Shown: in pieces, positions 12,467 through 25,400 of the stretch | Layout: each line of letters starts with the position of its first letter | Position numbering within the stretch: position 1 is the first letter of the stretch | DNA from: Daldinia sp. FL1419 | Lineage: Eukaryota; Ascomycota; Sordariomycetes; Xylariales; Hypoxylaceae | Assembly (NCBI GenBank): GCA_025201765.1 | Contig: MU623389.1 | Coordinates: 1-64,000, forward strand | Length of the DNA stretch: 64,000 nt | Direction of reading: 5' to 3' | Program-made: the position numbers and the translations under genes | The notes under the pieces: model-generated | Databases searched by the model: none | What the model was told of the DNA's origin: nothing | Seen by the model: only the letters and a program-made list of their open reading frames with translations

Positions 12467-13061
12467 TTAGACATCGTGACCTAATCGACGTTAGTGACGA
12501 TGATACTCTACATAATATTGAGAATTAGATAGTAGACATACGGCCAAGCTGCTTGCCCCTCTTCGAGACCTCACGGGCGTGGTATTGCTTGATCTTTGCA
12601 CGTCGAGCTTCCTCGGCAGCCTCGAGCTCTAGTCTCTTGACTTCGGCTCTAGCCTCGCGAACACGGATACGAGCGGATTCTAACGCCCTGTCGGCGTCCC
12701 GCTCAGCCGCCTCGGCCTGCATAACACGCTCGCGGGCCTGGACAATCGATGGGTCGATGTCCGGGTTGGTAGTGTTGCCATGTCCAAAGGTACGTTGCAA
12801 CACACTTCGGTGGCGCGAAGGAGACGACCCTTCTATAATAAATAATTAACAAGATGACTCCTTAATAAGTATAACATAATATTCATGAAACATACCTGAA
12901 TGCCTCGCGCTATTAGTTGTGCTACTACGGCCAACGGAGGCGGGAGAAGGAGATCGGTGACGGGAACCGAAGAGACTGTGTGAATGTCTCTTCTCAGTTC
13001 TCTCCGGTACGGGCTCATCTACGACTTCTTCCTCGGGCCTACGGCTAGAAAATAGAGGCAT
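12467..13061 (-). CDS. Small fungal coiled-coil protein, function unknown
   Basis: Three exons: 13061..12896, 12832..12542 and 12480..12467, giving 156 residues. Introns are 63 bp (GTATGT...TATAG) and 61 bp (GTATGT, branch CACTAAC, GATTAG). The last exon is only 14 nt and supplies the C-terminus GRHDV. Residues 1-60 are basic and Ser-rich (RHSHSLFGSRHRSPSPAS), a likely disordered and phosphorylatable segment. Residues about 85-145 form a strongly charged Ala/Glu/Arg helix (QARERVMQAEAAERDADRAL ... RLELEAAEEARRAKI), predicted to be a coiled coil. I believe similar small proteins occur across Pezizomycotina, but I know of no assigned function. Without the tiny exon the frame ends GRMSTI. Confidence 0.7.
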
Positions 13062-14544
13062 TTTTGGAATAATGTCAACCAAGTAGCGCGTTTATAAGTT
13101 GGTTAAAAGTATAAAGTTATGGTAGGATTAACTGGGTTACACAGTGTATAGATTGACTTTTAATTGACAAAATCGTAGAATGAGTAATAAAAGTTACAGA
13201 GAATCAAAGACGGGAGATGGCCCTATTTGAACACTCTGGAGATATATGTATCGCATCTCGATGAGCGTGGCGTAAACCTGTTTCTACGACCGTCGACGAT
13301 GATGTACAAGAAAGTCGATCGCTGGTATGACGTACGGAGTTGAGATCTTAGCCAATCAAAGATGATATTGGAAATGTTGACCAATCACATAAGAGCTGTG
13401 ACGAAAGTGGACTGCTACAGGACCCTGAAAAATTCTAAGAAATGCAGGGACCACCTAACCTTAGCCAAGCTAGGGAGTTTAAGGGACTATCCGGGGTAAT
13501 ATTTTTTGACATTGTCTGTTATCGCTTAAATGCCATCATGGCGTCCCACCATGTCAAGTCCCGTTCCGAATCTTGATCAAGTTCGTGTATGTACACCCGC
13601 GGAACACAACACTGGGAAATGCCCAATCAAGGCCTAGATTATCATCCACAAAGTGGTTCCGGCCCGGTGGTGTCAAAATACTCCGACAGGATCTTGCCAA
13701 GGCCAAACGTTTATCTCATCTTGCATAAGAGACTCCATTTTCGATTGCATTACATGATAAAACCCTGGTGTTTAGCAAATGCTAAAACAAACAAACTTGG
13801 TTGGGTCTCAATGCAATTCCAAGGTGAAATCCGGATCCTGGATCTAGCCGGTTTGATGCTTTAGAAGAACCGTGCTCGGGGCCGGCATTGCTAACCAAGA
13901 ACCGTTGGTCTTCTTTATCTCTAGCGATGATCGTTGGCGAAGACGTTTGGATATTCGTCAATTTACTCGATATGCGCTATGAGTCGATTGCCGTTAGCAG
14001 GATATTTAACGACAACCAAATTAATACACGTACTCATAGATAATTTCTAACCCTTTCCAAAGACAACTTCCGACCCACATACCGGCGTTTAGTTTCTCTG
14101 CATATCGTTCATCCGTGGTCTTCATAGTGACGAACACCCTGAATAGACACGATCTCGGATCTACTGATGTTGATGCCTTTGAATCTTGAAGTGCTTTCAC
14201 CATCTCTGGGGATCCGGTCATATTCCCTCGCGTTTTGCACTCGATGCTACCACGCAAGTCAGTCTCTACTTTCTCGCCTACGTCGACCTACTCACTATGC
14301 TGGTATTTCATCGCCGGTCTGTAACTTATGTGTACCTTCTACCCATGTTGCTGCAGACTTCCCATTGGCCATGTCTCGACTTTCCTGTCCTCCATTCTGT
14401 TTCGGGTTAACATTTCGTGTTAATATTTCGTGTCAACGTACTAATGTAACACCTAGCATGAATATCCAACTTACAACGACTAGACCATATCCGAAACGGC
14501 CCGACCAGCTGCCATCGGAGAACGTGGACCATCTCTTGAACCCA
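13062..14544. other. Intergenic, nothing firmly recognised
   Basis: Open frames at 13589-13864, 14021-14257 and 14167-14700 lack family motifs, and no consistent intron chain extends them. The region may hold a decayed gene, but I cannot support one. Confidence 0.4.
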
Positions 14545-14937
14545 TCATTTACGGCGACTGAAGCGGACTGGGAACTCAGAATTACTCTCATCCGAAAGTC
14601 GAATTCCAACCGCGGGGCCGGAAAGGCCGTCTGTGGATACGGGAACCGTTCTATGGCTTCGTATTCTTTCCTTGTAAGCTCTCTCCTGCGACTCTGTTAG
14701 ATGTGATAGTGTACAGGATGACCGTTGAAGAGGTAAGTACCTGGATATACTTGTATCTGTTGGTTGTTGTGGCTGGCTATGGCCGATCCATTGCCTTTCC
14801 ACTGCCTCCCATCCGCTATGCCGTCTCTCTGGAATGATCTTATTTATCCAATCATCCGTTATTACCAGCGCAGTGTCCCAATCCGAATCCTCTGTCAGAT
14901 CTGACGTCGTTGGCGGCAATTGTTCTGAGTCCTCCAT
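14545..14937 (-). CDS. Hypothetical protein, weakly supported
   Basis: A 130-residue open frame beginning with ATG: acidic at first (MEDSEQLPPTTSDLTEDSDW), then Gln/Pro/Ser-rich, and basic at the end (VRFSRRK). A possible intron lies inside it (GTATAT near 14743 to CTAACAG near 14698); removing it keeps the same downstream frame, so the protein is plausible either spliced or unspliced. I recognise no domain. It overlaps an antisense open frame (14167-14700), which weakens the case. It could be a real small gene, a remnant or chance. Confidence 0.25.
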   Translation of the reverse strand: MEDSEQLPPTTSDLTEDSDWDTALVITDDWINKIIPERRHSGWEAVERQWIGHSQPQQPTDTSISRYLPLQRSSCTLSHLTESQERAYKERIRSHRTVPVSTDGLSGPAVGIRLSDESNSEFPVRFSRRK

Positions 14938-15706
14938 GTTACGTTGGTGCTATCCGCCAACAGATTCCCCAAAGAAAAATTCATCGAACATAGTCAACAT
15001 ATTACGATTTAATTGTGAAGATCATCTCCGAGGTACAAGGTGCTTTTGGGGCCGATAACTCTGCCGCTCCTCAAGCCTCGGAGTATTAGACAATTCCGGG
15101 TATGAAAACAGCAGATAGCCCCGTAGGATTATCACACGTCGGATGAAAGTCAGGCCGCGGGAAGTGAACTATTACGCCGAACGCATGCCCCTAAGATGAA
15201 AATAGATCGAGATTATAAGACTAAATCTTTAGTAAGCGGCAGAAATATTTTTTCTATCATTCAATGTTTATTCAAATTGTCGGCCGACTATCTGTTTTCC
15301 GCGAAGTCTGCCGGCCGGAAACCGAAGGCGGCGGAATCCATAGCCGGTAATAGGCTTTCTTGGCGGAGACGATGCAGTAAGAGATGCCAATTAGGGATTT
15401 CAGGAACCTACCAGCGGTTATGATTGACCATACAGGGTCTAGATAATGTATGTCAGCTCAAAGCTACCTATCTTCGACGATATTACACACCAAGACTTGC
15501 GCAGCTTAATTCCAAAGCAGTGTTTACATATAATAACATGAGTGAGCTACAACGGCTTTACTTATATGGTCTCATGTCAGAAATGTTAGTTACGAAACGT
15601 CGTGTTACTTATCCGCAATATACAGAGCGCATTTATGTCGTCTACTCTAGCATTAATCAGGTAGATATGTACCGTCTATGAATATCAATAGCCTTAGTAT
15701 CCCCCG
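14938..15706. other. Intergenic, nothing recognised
   Basis: Short plus-strand frames at 15196-15423 and 15424-15681 have no recognisable content. Composition is normal. Confidence 0.4.
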
Positions 15707-16045
15707 TTATTTCTTTCCCCCGTACTTCTTGGGATTATCGCCGTGGCCGTTTGGCTGCTTTCCCTTTTGTTTTGGGTCATCCGGCTTCGGCTTCGGCTTT
15801 GGCAACGGCTCCGGCGATGGAGCGCGTGATCGTCTGAAACGATCTGCATCTTCACTCATGGGCTCAGAAGCAGGTGGCGCTGGACCGGCCGGCCTACTCG
15901 GCCTTCCCACGGGCATTGTGGTCTCTACTAACCGCCTAAAGTCGGTAGGTAGGTTGTTGATGAGGAAGTTTTGACGTGAAGTCTGGATAGTGATGGTAAA
16001 TAAGGTGGTTGATGGATGGTGGTTGATAAAGCTATTGGAAGGCAT
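15707..16045 (-). CDS. Hypothetical small Pro/Lys-rich protein
   Basis: A 112-residue open frame; an internal ATG at 15916 would give 68 residues. The C-terminal half is low-complexity and charged: PVGRPSRPAGPAPPASEP, then PKPKPKPDDPKQKGKQP and a GGKK end. Such composition is typical of disordered fungal proteins but also arises by chance in GC-richer intergenic DNA. It lies downstream of the transcription-factor gene on the same strand, about 240 bp away. No domain is recognised and I see no intron. Confidence 0.3.
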   Translation of the reverse strand: MPSNSFINHHPSTTLFTITIQTSRQNFLINNLPTDFRRLVETTMPVGRPSRPAGPAPPASEPMSEDADRFRRSRAPSPEPLPKPKPKPDDPKQKGKQPNGHGDNPKKYGGKK

Positions 16046-16287
16046 GTTCGAATTTCTTTGGCGATCTCTATATAAAAGTCATATTTAAATGGACAGCAAC
16101 AAACAAAATAGGTCGAATAACATCATTAATTCAATTAAGTTGAGTTTATTCAATATTAGTAGCATACCTAGGTATGATTAGAAATTATCCTGCCAGTGTT
16201 GGCATCTTGTGTATCCTAAATAGGTGCCTTATGTCAGATTATATATTAAACATTACGATTGTTCCTGGTGATAAAAGTTCATTGTCG

Positions 16288-18320
16288 TCACATCTGTTGA
16301 CTTCCATTCATGGGGACGTTCCTTTGGTCCCCTGCAGTTACGTATGGCCTAAGACCATCCGCAATCTCTCCCCAGACAAGTCCGAGCTGATGTTCGCACC
16401 AGCTATAAAGCCACATAACATCCTTTAACTTTTCAAGGAGTACCTCTTTTTCTAGGATGTTCCTCATGCGACAGTAATTCCTTAATGCAGTAATAAAGAA
16501 GTTATGCTGATCGCCGCCTAGCACCGAATACTCGTTAATCATAACTGGGATGCGGATACACGACCCGATGAATAGGGCCCAGAGGAGAATATTAGCATGA
16601 AGTTCGTCTTTGGAGGGCCTCGCCATGCTACTGGGGGTTATGTTGGCTATGTCTGCAGTTGGAAGATAAGCGGATAAAGTGGCTGTAGGGCTTTGCTCTG
16701 GGCTACTTCTAGCCAGCTGTGACTCTCCGCTTTCGTATACTTTAGGTTCGGATAGAAGATCCAAGGCTAGTACAGGATCGTACAAAGATGACATGAGTGC
16801 TTCTGCTAGTGCGCGATGTCTCTGAGCGCAAGGAGGCTGACCTCTAATAGCAAGATGCAGGAACAGATGCGCGGCGTAGATCAGAACGTCAGACATATCA
16901 GTCGGAGATGGAAATCGCGACCGCGGATCTTCGGCCTCTACCGAAGGCAGCAACGGAACGGAGCCGGCTCTCTTCCAAGACTGGCGATTCCGAGAAATCT
17001 GTTCCATTTGACAGAGCCGCCATTCAATCATATAGATCGAGTCACTAACTTGGATCCTCTGCCCGAAAGTGCTTTCAAGACTTGCATAGTCGAAGTTGTT
17101 AATGCATTCCGTAATTGAATATAGCAACTCAAATAGCTCGACCGCTTCGCGATTTTGAATGGTTAGATCTTTGAATCCTAACGGTTCCATGTTCGCTAAC
17201 ATCGAGCGGCTTGTGAAGCGATCATGCAGGGCTAGGGAGGATGCTAGCTGTGGAATAAAGGGGAATGCGACTGGCTTGTGCGCGGCAGTGGCGTAGGAGT
17301 AGTCCGCCCTGCAGAAGTTAGTAGGTGCAAAGACCGAGGTAATAATTGGTTCGGCTTACCATGATATGGATCGTTGAAGTATACTGCTATGCTTGAAACC
17401 ATCGACGATGCCACCCCTAAGAGCGACCATTCTCTTGAGGCCGCTCATATGCGCCTCAGCAGCGCTGAGTGAACCAATGAAAGTCTATTTGGTGTTAGCG
17501 TCGAGAATTATTGGCCGTCTCCAGTTTCTTTCTATTGGGAACCTACTTCTATGTTGACTAAAAGAGCGACGGCGACGACAAGACCATCTGAAATGGGTTT
17601 GCTATCGTCCTTGCCCTCCAGGTTCAGTCTCTCATTGATAGATTTGACGGCTTGAAACCGATGAAAGTCGATGGTACTCGTGTCCGCCCACCTCGCAAGC
17701 GAGTTGTGCATAGCCGCGATCATCGCAATGAAGGCATGCGTTGCAGCTTTGTCGAGCTGAAGTGCTTGTACCCACGTACCCTCAGGGTTCATGGCGAATG
17801 CGTTGGCGAGGAACCCGGAATAGTCTACATTTGGTCAACGATATCCCCTTGCCTAGAATAGCCGAGGAAGCTTCAGCTTACATGTGTTCAAGTACGTTGG
17901 TACTCCGGCCCTGTCGAACCATTTCTCCACAGCAGTCTCCTGCGGCGACAAGCAAACAGCCATGCAATACTTCATCAAGCTTTCCGTCAGAGGGGTCTTC
18001 TCGATGTGCAGGAGGGTGAAGTTTGGTAGTTCCCTCGCGACACTAACAGCAAGCCAATTGGTCTTCTTGAGCTTCCTCTCGTATCTTGGGACCTCATCCT
18101 TGCCGTTATTGGACGAGCCTCCGGGCCTAAGCCTGAACTTCGACGTGTGATCCTTTGCCGATCCTGATTTCTTCGGCTGAGGTGGCTGGCTGGAACCGTG
18201 GGGGAGCTTCTGTCGCCGAGCGTGCGAACGCACCTTTCGGCGTGTCTCCTCGTCCCGCTCTACCGTGTTGATAGAGGTGATGAACTGGAAGCCCGTGTTC
18301 CCCGCAGAGCCCGGTGCCAT
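16288..18320 (-). CDS. Fungal-specific transcription factor domain protein (no Zn2Cys6 cluster)
   Basis: Four exons: 18320..17882, 17824..17547, 17484..17360 and 17308..16288, giving 620 residues, with introns of 57, 62 and 51 bp, all GT-AG with CTAAC/TTGAC branches. All junctions keep frame. The N-terminus has the basic RRKVRSHARRQK motif (about residue 28) typical of a large family of fungal regulators that lack a zinc cluster. The middle and C-terminal parts resemble the Fungal_trans_2 type (PF11951-like), with HMSGLKRMVALRGGI followed by WADYSYATA and a long helical region. The target genes are unknown. A regulatory role is inferred from family membership; absence of a DNA-binding zinc finger is seen directly. 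Confidence 0.75.
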
Positions 18321-21300
18321 TGTGCGTAGAATAACGTGTGAGTAATGAGTTTGATAATGATTATAGGTAGTAGGACTTTTGATAGATAGATTTGAGAGCT
18401 AGAAAATGCTAATAATGCTATTAGACTCGTAAGCTTCCTCTTTGTTTTGAAGATGTGGTGCGGTTAGGCTGCCTTACAGATATGATGGCATGCTCCGGTT
18501 CAACACGCTGCCGAATTTAATACGTTTTGAAAAGAAAGGACACAGCAAAGGAGTGATTTGGCTGGGACATTTTGTGCGAGCCTTGGGGTATTTAGATTTT
18601 TTAGATGCCATTATCATCTGTTTCTATCTGATATATGTGAACGCATCGGCTCTACGTAGCTACCCTGTCAGTTTTTGTCAATAACTATCGACGAGTCGCA
18701 ACCCGGACTACAAACAGTAAGCTCCATTGAACATCAAGCGCCGGGATGGCTTGGATGGACTGATGGATCACGAACCCCTGAAGCTAGTTTAATTTTCCGT
18801 CTTCCCCAGTTTACCCATCTAAGTTACAACTCCCGGCAAATCCCGCGCTGACATCCTTGCACCACGCCTAGGGTGGAGTTTAGCGAAGTGCTTGAATCGA
18901 CCCGGTTATCATCTTGGGGGGAGTTGCTTGCTCCGCGGTCATGCCTCATCGAGCTTGAGGAGTTTTGGAGCTTATCTTGATTTACGACGGCGACGGCTTC
19001 AAAAAGGATAAGTTCAAAGGTCTAACCTAGGGGTCTAGGAAGCATATATCTACGTCGTATATCATTATCTAGCCGTAGGCAAGTAAACAAGCCCATTATG
19101 CCAGGTACCCTATGGCATGTTGCATATTAAAATTGATGATCAAATGTCGGTATCCGTACCTCGTAGCGTTATTAGAAGGGACCCGCAATCGCGAATTGAT
19201 CTTCTGCCTTCTGCGAGCGACGGCAGCTCAGGGTGGCAAAGCTCCATATGCAAGTTCGTCTGATGACAGTTCCGAATTCCAGGTAACAGCATGATCTTCC
19301 TTCGCTACCTTGACAATACATACACATACCGACATCCCGTGGGTCTAACGTCAACGACCTTGTTACCGGCCGAAATGTGCATCATTCCCGGCCCTAGCTC
19401 AGGGAGCTCAGGGAGCCCAGGGTCGTCTCATTGTCCCAATTGGGAAATTCAGAATGTCTTGGCCCTCTTGGCGTGGACCTACAACTCCCGTGATATTTCC
19501 CTTTACTGCAACCCAGATTTCCTCATAGAGCAATCACCTTCTATTATGCGCTCGCTTCTCCTAGCCCATCTAACAATCATCGTGGTCAAGCATGGTCAGC
19601 TGTCTTAACTTTCATTACTAACGTTCTACTTACACAGCCCGGCTCCAAGGTGTGAACGACAAATCATTTACGCCTCTTCGTTAATATTCACGGTGAGGAC
19701 GGACCGACTGATCCAATTTAGACAGCTAACGTGAAGCGCCAAAACTTGGAACTTGTCCTCTCTATTCCTAACGGGCGTTTCAATGCTACCGGATCCTCTA
19801 GTCGCAACTATGGATATTGGCCTCAATGTCGCATTCCGGCCCGCGCCTCGAGCATTTTGATATTGTGCTTCTTTGTGCTTCCGGAGAATCAACTCACGTG
19901 AGCATGTTTATTCACCACCCACGTCTTCCCAACGAGTAACCCTCATGATATTATCAGTATTGACAGGTCGCTAGTCTAGAAGCTCACTGTAGTGATGAAA
20001 TAGAAAGTTATTGGGTCTTATCTCCGGAATAGTCACATTCGCGCGGGTAACGTATCTTCTTTCGTCGAGTCTCGAAGACCATGTGCTCAATATCGTCCGT
20101 GCGTTGCATACATACACTAGAGGAACCAATATCCTGTCGATGTTGGACGTCAGATCTAGACTAACGCATCACGTCGCCATATGTGATATTCGTGCTTATT
20201 GCGATTCCCCTCGCGCTTCTCTCGAAAGATGATAGTTTCCGAATCACAAGGTGTTCAGTAGCGATACTCCACGTCTTTCGTGAAGGTTCTCTTTTCTTCT
20301 CTTTTTCGATAAATGTAACCCACGGCTGACATCACGGGGAAATATACTTCCTTTCTGGGGGAGGGGAGACGTTATTGTTCATCAGTCTGATATCGAGGGT
20401 ATCCCCAGTGGATCCCCCAAAGTTTGGTTCGATCGTAAACTAATCAAGGACCTAATAATCCGCGAACGACGGCATTCGAGTAAGAGCTCTTTTAATGAGT
20501 AACTCGTTTATGATTAAGAAGCTCTCCAAATGTTGGAATTACAAGCATACTATAGTACGGCAATCACTAGTTATACCGCTTACGATAATAGAAAGTTTAT
20601 ACAAGGAGTCAAATCCATTCTCACGATCCTTGTTGACAGGTAAATAAGGCACCAAAGTAAATATGTAATCAGGCCCTTGTGTGCGCAATTCAGCTTTCAA
20701 TCTGTTCTTACTACCTGATCTATATCTAGCCTTATCTCTACTGATTTTACCATCAATCATCGTGCACCTTTCCATACAACGAAGTCTGCATACAACGCTA
20801 ACTCTGAACATCGCCTTTGACAGGGAGCTATGCAGCGCTTAAAGAACTGTTGGTGAACTTCATAATTATGACAACGGTTATTCAAAACTCGACAATACTT
20901 GAGTCTTATCTTTCTATGCGATGTGGCTATAAAGTAGGGAACTATAATTTTATTACAGAAAATCCTGAACATGAATCATAGAGTCGGTACTTACGCATTC
21001 CAGGGGTGGCTTTTGAACTAAATCTCTTGTTTGATAGCCCTAACGTTGACTATATTCAAAATGAAATCCGAATGTTCTTACTTACCCCGTTCGCTCGAGA
21101 ATATTCCACTTTATACTCCGATTTGGACCCAGGGACTTGGATACTCCGAGGCGGGTAACCATATATCAGGTTATAGGCCTCGAGTTTCATAGTATCTTGA
21201 TGAACTATCAACAGGGACATATACAACTTGAATAGTTATAACAGGTATATGTTCTTATGTTACGCTCGAACTCATATATCTATAGAGATCGACTACATAA

Positions 21301-22476
21301 ATTTGCACCAGGTTAAATAGAAATGCCCCGTTCATCCTGAGTCCGTTTTTGCTTGGGTGAAACACTGTGTATTTCTGGATACTATATAAAAAACTTGGAA
21401 CAAAGATGTCTTTATCGCGAGAAGCCACCCAGGAGCACAGTAGTTAATCGAACATGGATAACGAAGTTTCTACAAGACGCAGTACCTACATCTTAATCTC
21501 AAAAATAGTAGATATCTATATTGGGTATATGGTCAGTTTATTGTATAACGTGTCGGAGTTATCCTAGAGATAAGATTATTTTCGCTTGTTGAAGTCATTC
21601 GTGGGGCTACTTGCTTGGATTATGTCTAGTGTCACCATTAGTCTTCAAAATTTCATATCCATTAACTAAGTGCATTTCGAGTGTCTTAGTATCGCTTAAG
21701 ATATTATAAAGTGATTTAAGTAGTTTCAAAAAGGTATTGTTAATTATATAGAAAGGATGCTGTTGTTAAGGGAAAGATTGGTTGAGTCTTACGTTGAGTC
21801 TTATGTTGAGTTTTTTACCCAAGACATGTACGTATAATGAATTTAAGGTGTCGCCGAACTTTTCTTTTATGGAAACTTTACTGATACATTGACTAACTAC
21901 CTAGAAATTATCCACCTTATAAGTTGATATCCAAGCCTTGAAAACTCTGCTAACCTTAGTCTTTCGTATCGTCTAAATCAGCGTGTGGCGTGAAGCCTGG
22001 GGGAATAGATCTAGACTAGCTCCACTAAGAAATGGTAGTAGGGAAACGTGGGATGAAGGCAAAAGAGGTACGTACCTCTTATATAAATGGCAGGAGATTC
22101 ATTCTATTTTCGGCGCATAGACCCTTCATATCCCTGCACACTAGCCTAACCTAGGTTGTAGATAAAGGGAAGAAAAAAAATTTCGAGGGGTACGGATCCG
22201 TACTAACAATTCGATAAGGCCAACATTTTTTTCTCTGAATTCCCCATCCTAATTTATCTTCTTTTAAACTCTACGCAACAAAAAAAAAAAAAAAAAAAAA
22301 AAGTAAGACGCTGGCTCACCGTCAAACTTTTTCAGCGCCCAAGATCGAGGGCATTTCGGGCAGTTTTAACTGGCCCTTATAAAAATTGCGCGGCGCTGCT
22401 CGTTCTACCGGTTTATCAACAAGTTGGGTGCTTTCCTTTTTATCACTACCCGATTCGTTAAGAACGAGCGCTCACG
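18321..22476. other. 4.1-kb gene-poor stretch
   Basis: I find no gene with family support or a coherent intron chain. Short frames (18490-18684, 19291-19608, 19668-19892, 20011-20232, 20539-20811) are unconvincing. Composition is ordinary to mildly AT-rich, so this is not a RIP-like block. A 23-base A tract lies at 22280-22302, about 175 bp before the start of the next gene. The region could hold a non-coding RNA, long UTRs or a decayed gene, which cannot be judged from sequence. Confidence 0.45.
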
Positions 22477-25400
22477 ATGCCTCATCAAGTGTCGCCGCCG
22501 ATAATGATTTCTAAAGCCGACGCCCCTCCCCCACCGTCGCAACAAGATGTATCATCAATTCTCGAGACTATATTCACCGCCAAAACTTCCGCCGCCTCTG
22601 TGGATGCCTCATATGGACTCTGCGAACTTTTATTAAACTCTGTAGGCTTTCGGGGTCTTCACGATTATGGTGTATTGGCGGAGATTAAGAAAGCCGCATC
22701 CGATAAGAAGAGTGGATTACGACGAGAGGGTGCCCAGAACCTCCTTGGTGCCCTCTTCGAGAAATTCCCATCCCGACAGCCACTGAGCGAGGTCGTATTC
22801 CTAATTCAGGATGGCGGTCTAGTCTCGATTGCCTTAGACGCTCTGGCTGATAAGGGTACGGTGGTTCGCGATGCCGCGCAATATGGACTTGATGCGCTTT
22901 TTGGCCATCTAAGTGCTGAGGCTATGGTTGTCGGTCTGTTACCTGCTCTTGTTACTTACCTATCTAAAAAGACTGGAAAGTGGCAGGGTACGGTTGGCGC
23001 CCTGAAGCTGATGCAGAGGATGGCTGACAAAGCAAAGATGGAAATCGGCTGCACGAAAGAGCAAGCCCAAGAGAAGGATACACTCAGAGAGGCTATGGGT
23101 GCAAAGCTAGCCAGCTTGATCCCCATAGTCGAAGGCAACATGCACGACCTCAAATCCGATGTTGAGAAGCAAGCAGTCGTTACGATGCAATCCCTCACTA
23201 CCCTACTCTCTAACGATGATGTCGCCCCCAGAATCCCTCTTCTCGTCGACACCATGCATCACCCCTCGACCCAAACCCTTCAAAAGGCCATTCATGCTCT
23301 CTCCCAGACAACTTTTGTCGCTGTAGTGACGTCCCCTGTCCTCGCTCTACTTACACCTTTCCTTGAGCGAACCCTCAACAACCCCACTACCGCCCAAGAG
23401 GTGTTACGACAAACAGTCGTGATTACCGAGAACTTGACCAAGTTAGTCCACGATCCCATCGAGGCCCGTACGTTTTTACCGAAGCTTCAGCCGGGTGTGA
23501 AAAGCGTGGTAGGCCGTGCACCGCTACCCGAGGTGCGTGAATTGGCTACCAGGGCCTTGGATGTTATGGATAAGGCTATGGGTAACGACAAGGCCGTGGT
23601 AGAGAGGACTTCCGTAGATGATGTCGCCAAGGTCCTAGACGCCGAGATTAAGAAGAACGGAGGCCTATCAGGTGACTTGGAATTCTACAAAGTCGCTCGT
23701 CCTTATATCTGCGAGATGGTAGCCGAGGATGTCAATCATCGTCAAATTGATCGGATTCCGGCTAGAATCGCGCCCTACCTTAAGGATATAATGCATAAGG
23801 AAGGTGCTAGCGATGCCGTTGCCTCCGGCGTCTATGAATTTTACGTCGCTGAAGACCACCGCAAGTACGGTGTACCGGAGAAGGAGGACGATGGCGAGAT
23901 CGAGATTGTCAATGCCGACTTCTCTCTAGCCTATGGTGGTATGCTTCTTCTTTCGCATACTAACCTCCGACTACTCAAAGGACACCGATATGGTCTCTGT
24001 GGTCGCAACGGTGCTGGCAAGTCCACGCTGATGAAGAGTATCGCTGGTGGCAAGCTAGAAGGCTTCCCTCCTCAGGACGTCCTGCGCACTTGTTACGTTG
24101 AACATAACCAAGGAGAAGATGCCGATATTAGCATCCTAGAATTCATGGTCAAGGACCCGACAATTGCATCTGAGGGCAGGGAACGAATTTCTGAAGTTTT
24201 AGCCGAGTTCGGTTTTACGGCGGGTCCCGAAGGTCGACAGTCTCAAAAGGTCGGCTCTCTATCAGGAGGATGGAAGATGAAGCTTGCCCTCGCCCGAGCA
24301 ATGTTGCAAAAGGCCGATGTTCTGTTACTCGACGAACCTACCAATCATCTTGATGTTGCCAATATCGCATGGTTGGAAAACTACTTAAAGACCCACACAG
24401 ACATCACAAGTTTGATCGTTTCCCACGACTCTGGTTTCTTGGACAACGTCACAACTGATATCTACCACTACGAGCCCGGCAAGAAGCTTGGTCATTTCAA
24501 AGGCAATCTATCTGACTTTGTCAAGGTCCGCCCCGAGGCCAAGGCTTACTACACACTCTCTGCCTCCAACGTTCAATTCAAGTTCCCGCCTCCTGGTATC
24601 TTAACAGGCGTCAAGTCTCAGACACGAGCGATTATCAGGATGACTGGCGTCTCGTTTCAATACCCCAAGGCCCCTAAACCATCGCTCACGGACGTTTCGT
24701 GTCAGCTGTCTCTTTCTTCCCGCGTTGCTGTTATTGGACCAAACGGTGCCGGAAAGTCAACCTTAATCAAGTTGTTGACTGGTGAAGTGGTCCCAACTAG
24801 CGGAAAGGTCGAGAAGCACCCTAACCTGCGAATTGGTTACATTAAGCAGCATGCTCTTGAGCACGTTGAGATGCATCTTGAGAAGACGCCGAACCAGTAC
24901 TTGCAATGGCGATACGCCAACGGAGATGATAGAGAAGTGTTTTTGAAGCAGACTCGTATCCTTTCGGACAAAGACCGAGAGCAGATGGACAAGCGAATTA
25001 ACCTTAACGATGGAAAGGGTGAGCGACAGATCGAAGCCCTAGTCGGTCGTCAAAAATTCAAGAAAACATTTCAATATGAAGTGTAAGTTGATTGTTACCA
25101 TTCTAATTCTGGGTGCAGGAGCTAACGGATTGTAGGAAATGGAGAGCATGGCTACCGAAATACAACTCTCAAGTCTCTCGAGAGACACTTATAGAATGGG
25201 GGTTTGACAAGCTCGTACAAGAATTCGACGATCACGAGGCATCTCGTGAAGGTTTGGGTTACCGAGAGCTCCAACCTACAGTCATTTCTAAGCATTTTGA
25301 GGACCTCGGTCTCGACCCCGAGATTGCTAACCACAACGAGATCGGCAGCTTGTCCGGAGGTCAGAAGGTCAAGGTCGTTATCGCTGGTGCGATGTGGAAC

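Noticed and set aside
14167..14700. 177-codon plus-strand frame
   Set aside because: It overlaps a minus-strand candidate, shows no domain or splice support, and has irregular composition; probably chance.
19291..19608. 105-codon frame with Ser/Gly run
   Set aside because: No family resemblance, no extension through introns, and surrounding frames on both strands are of similar length.
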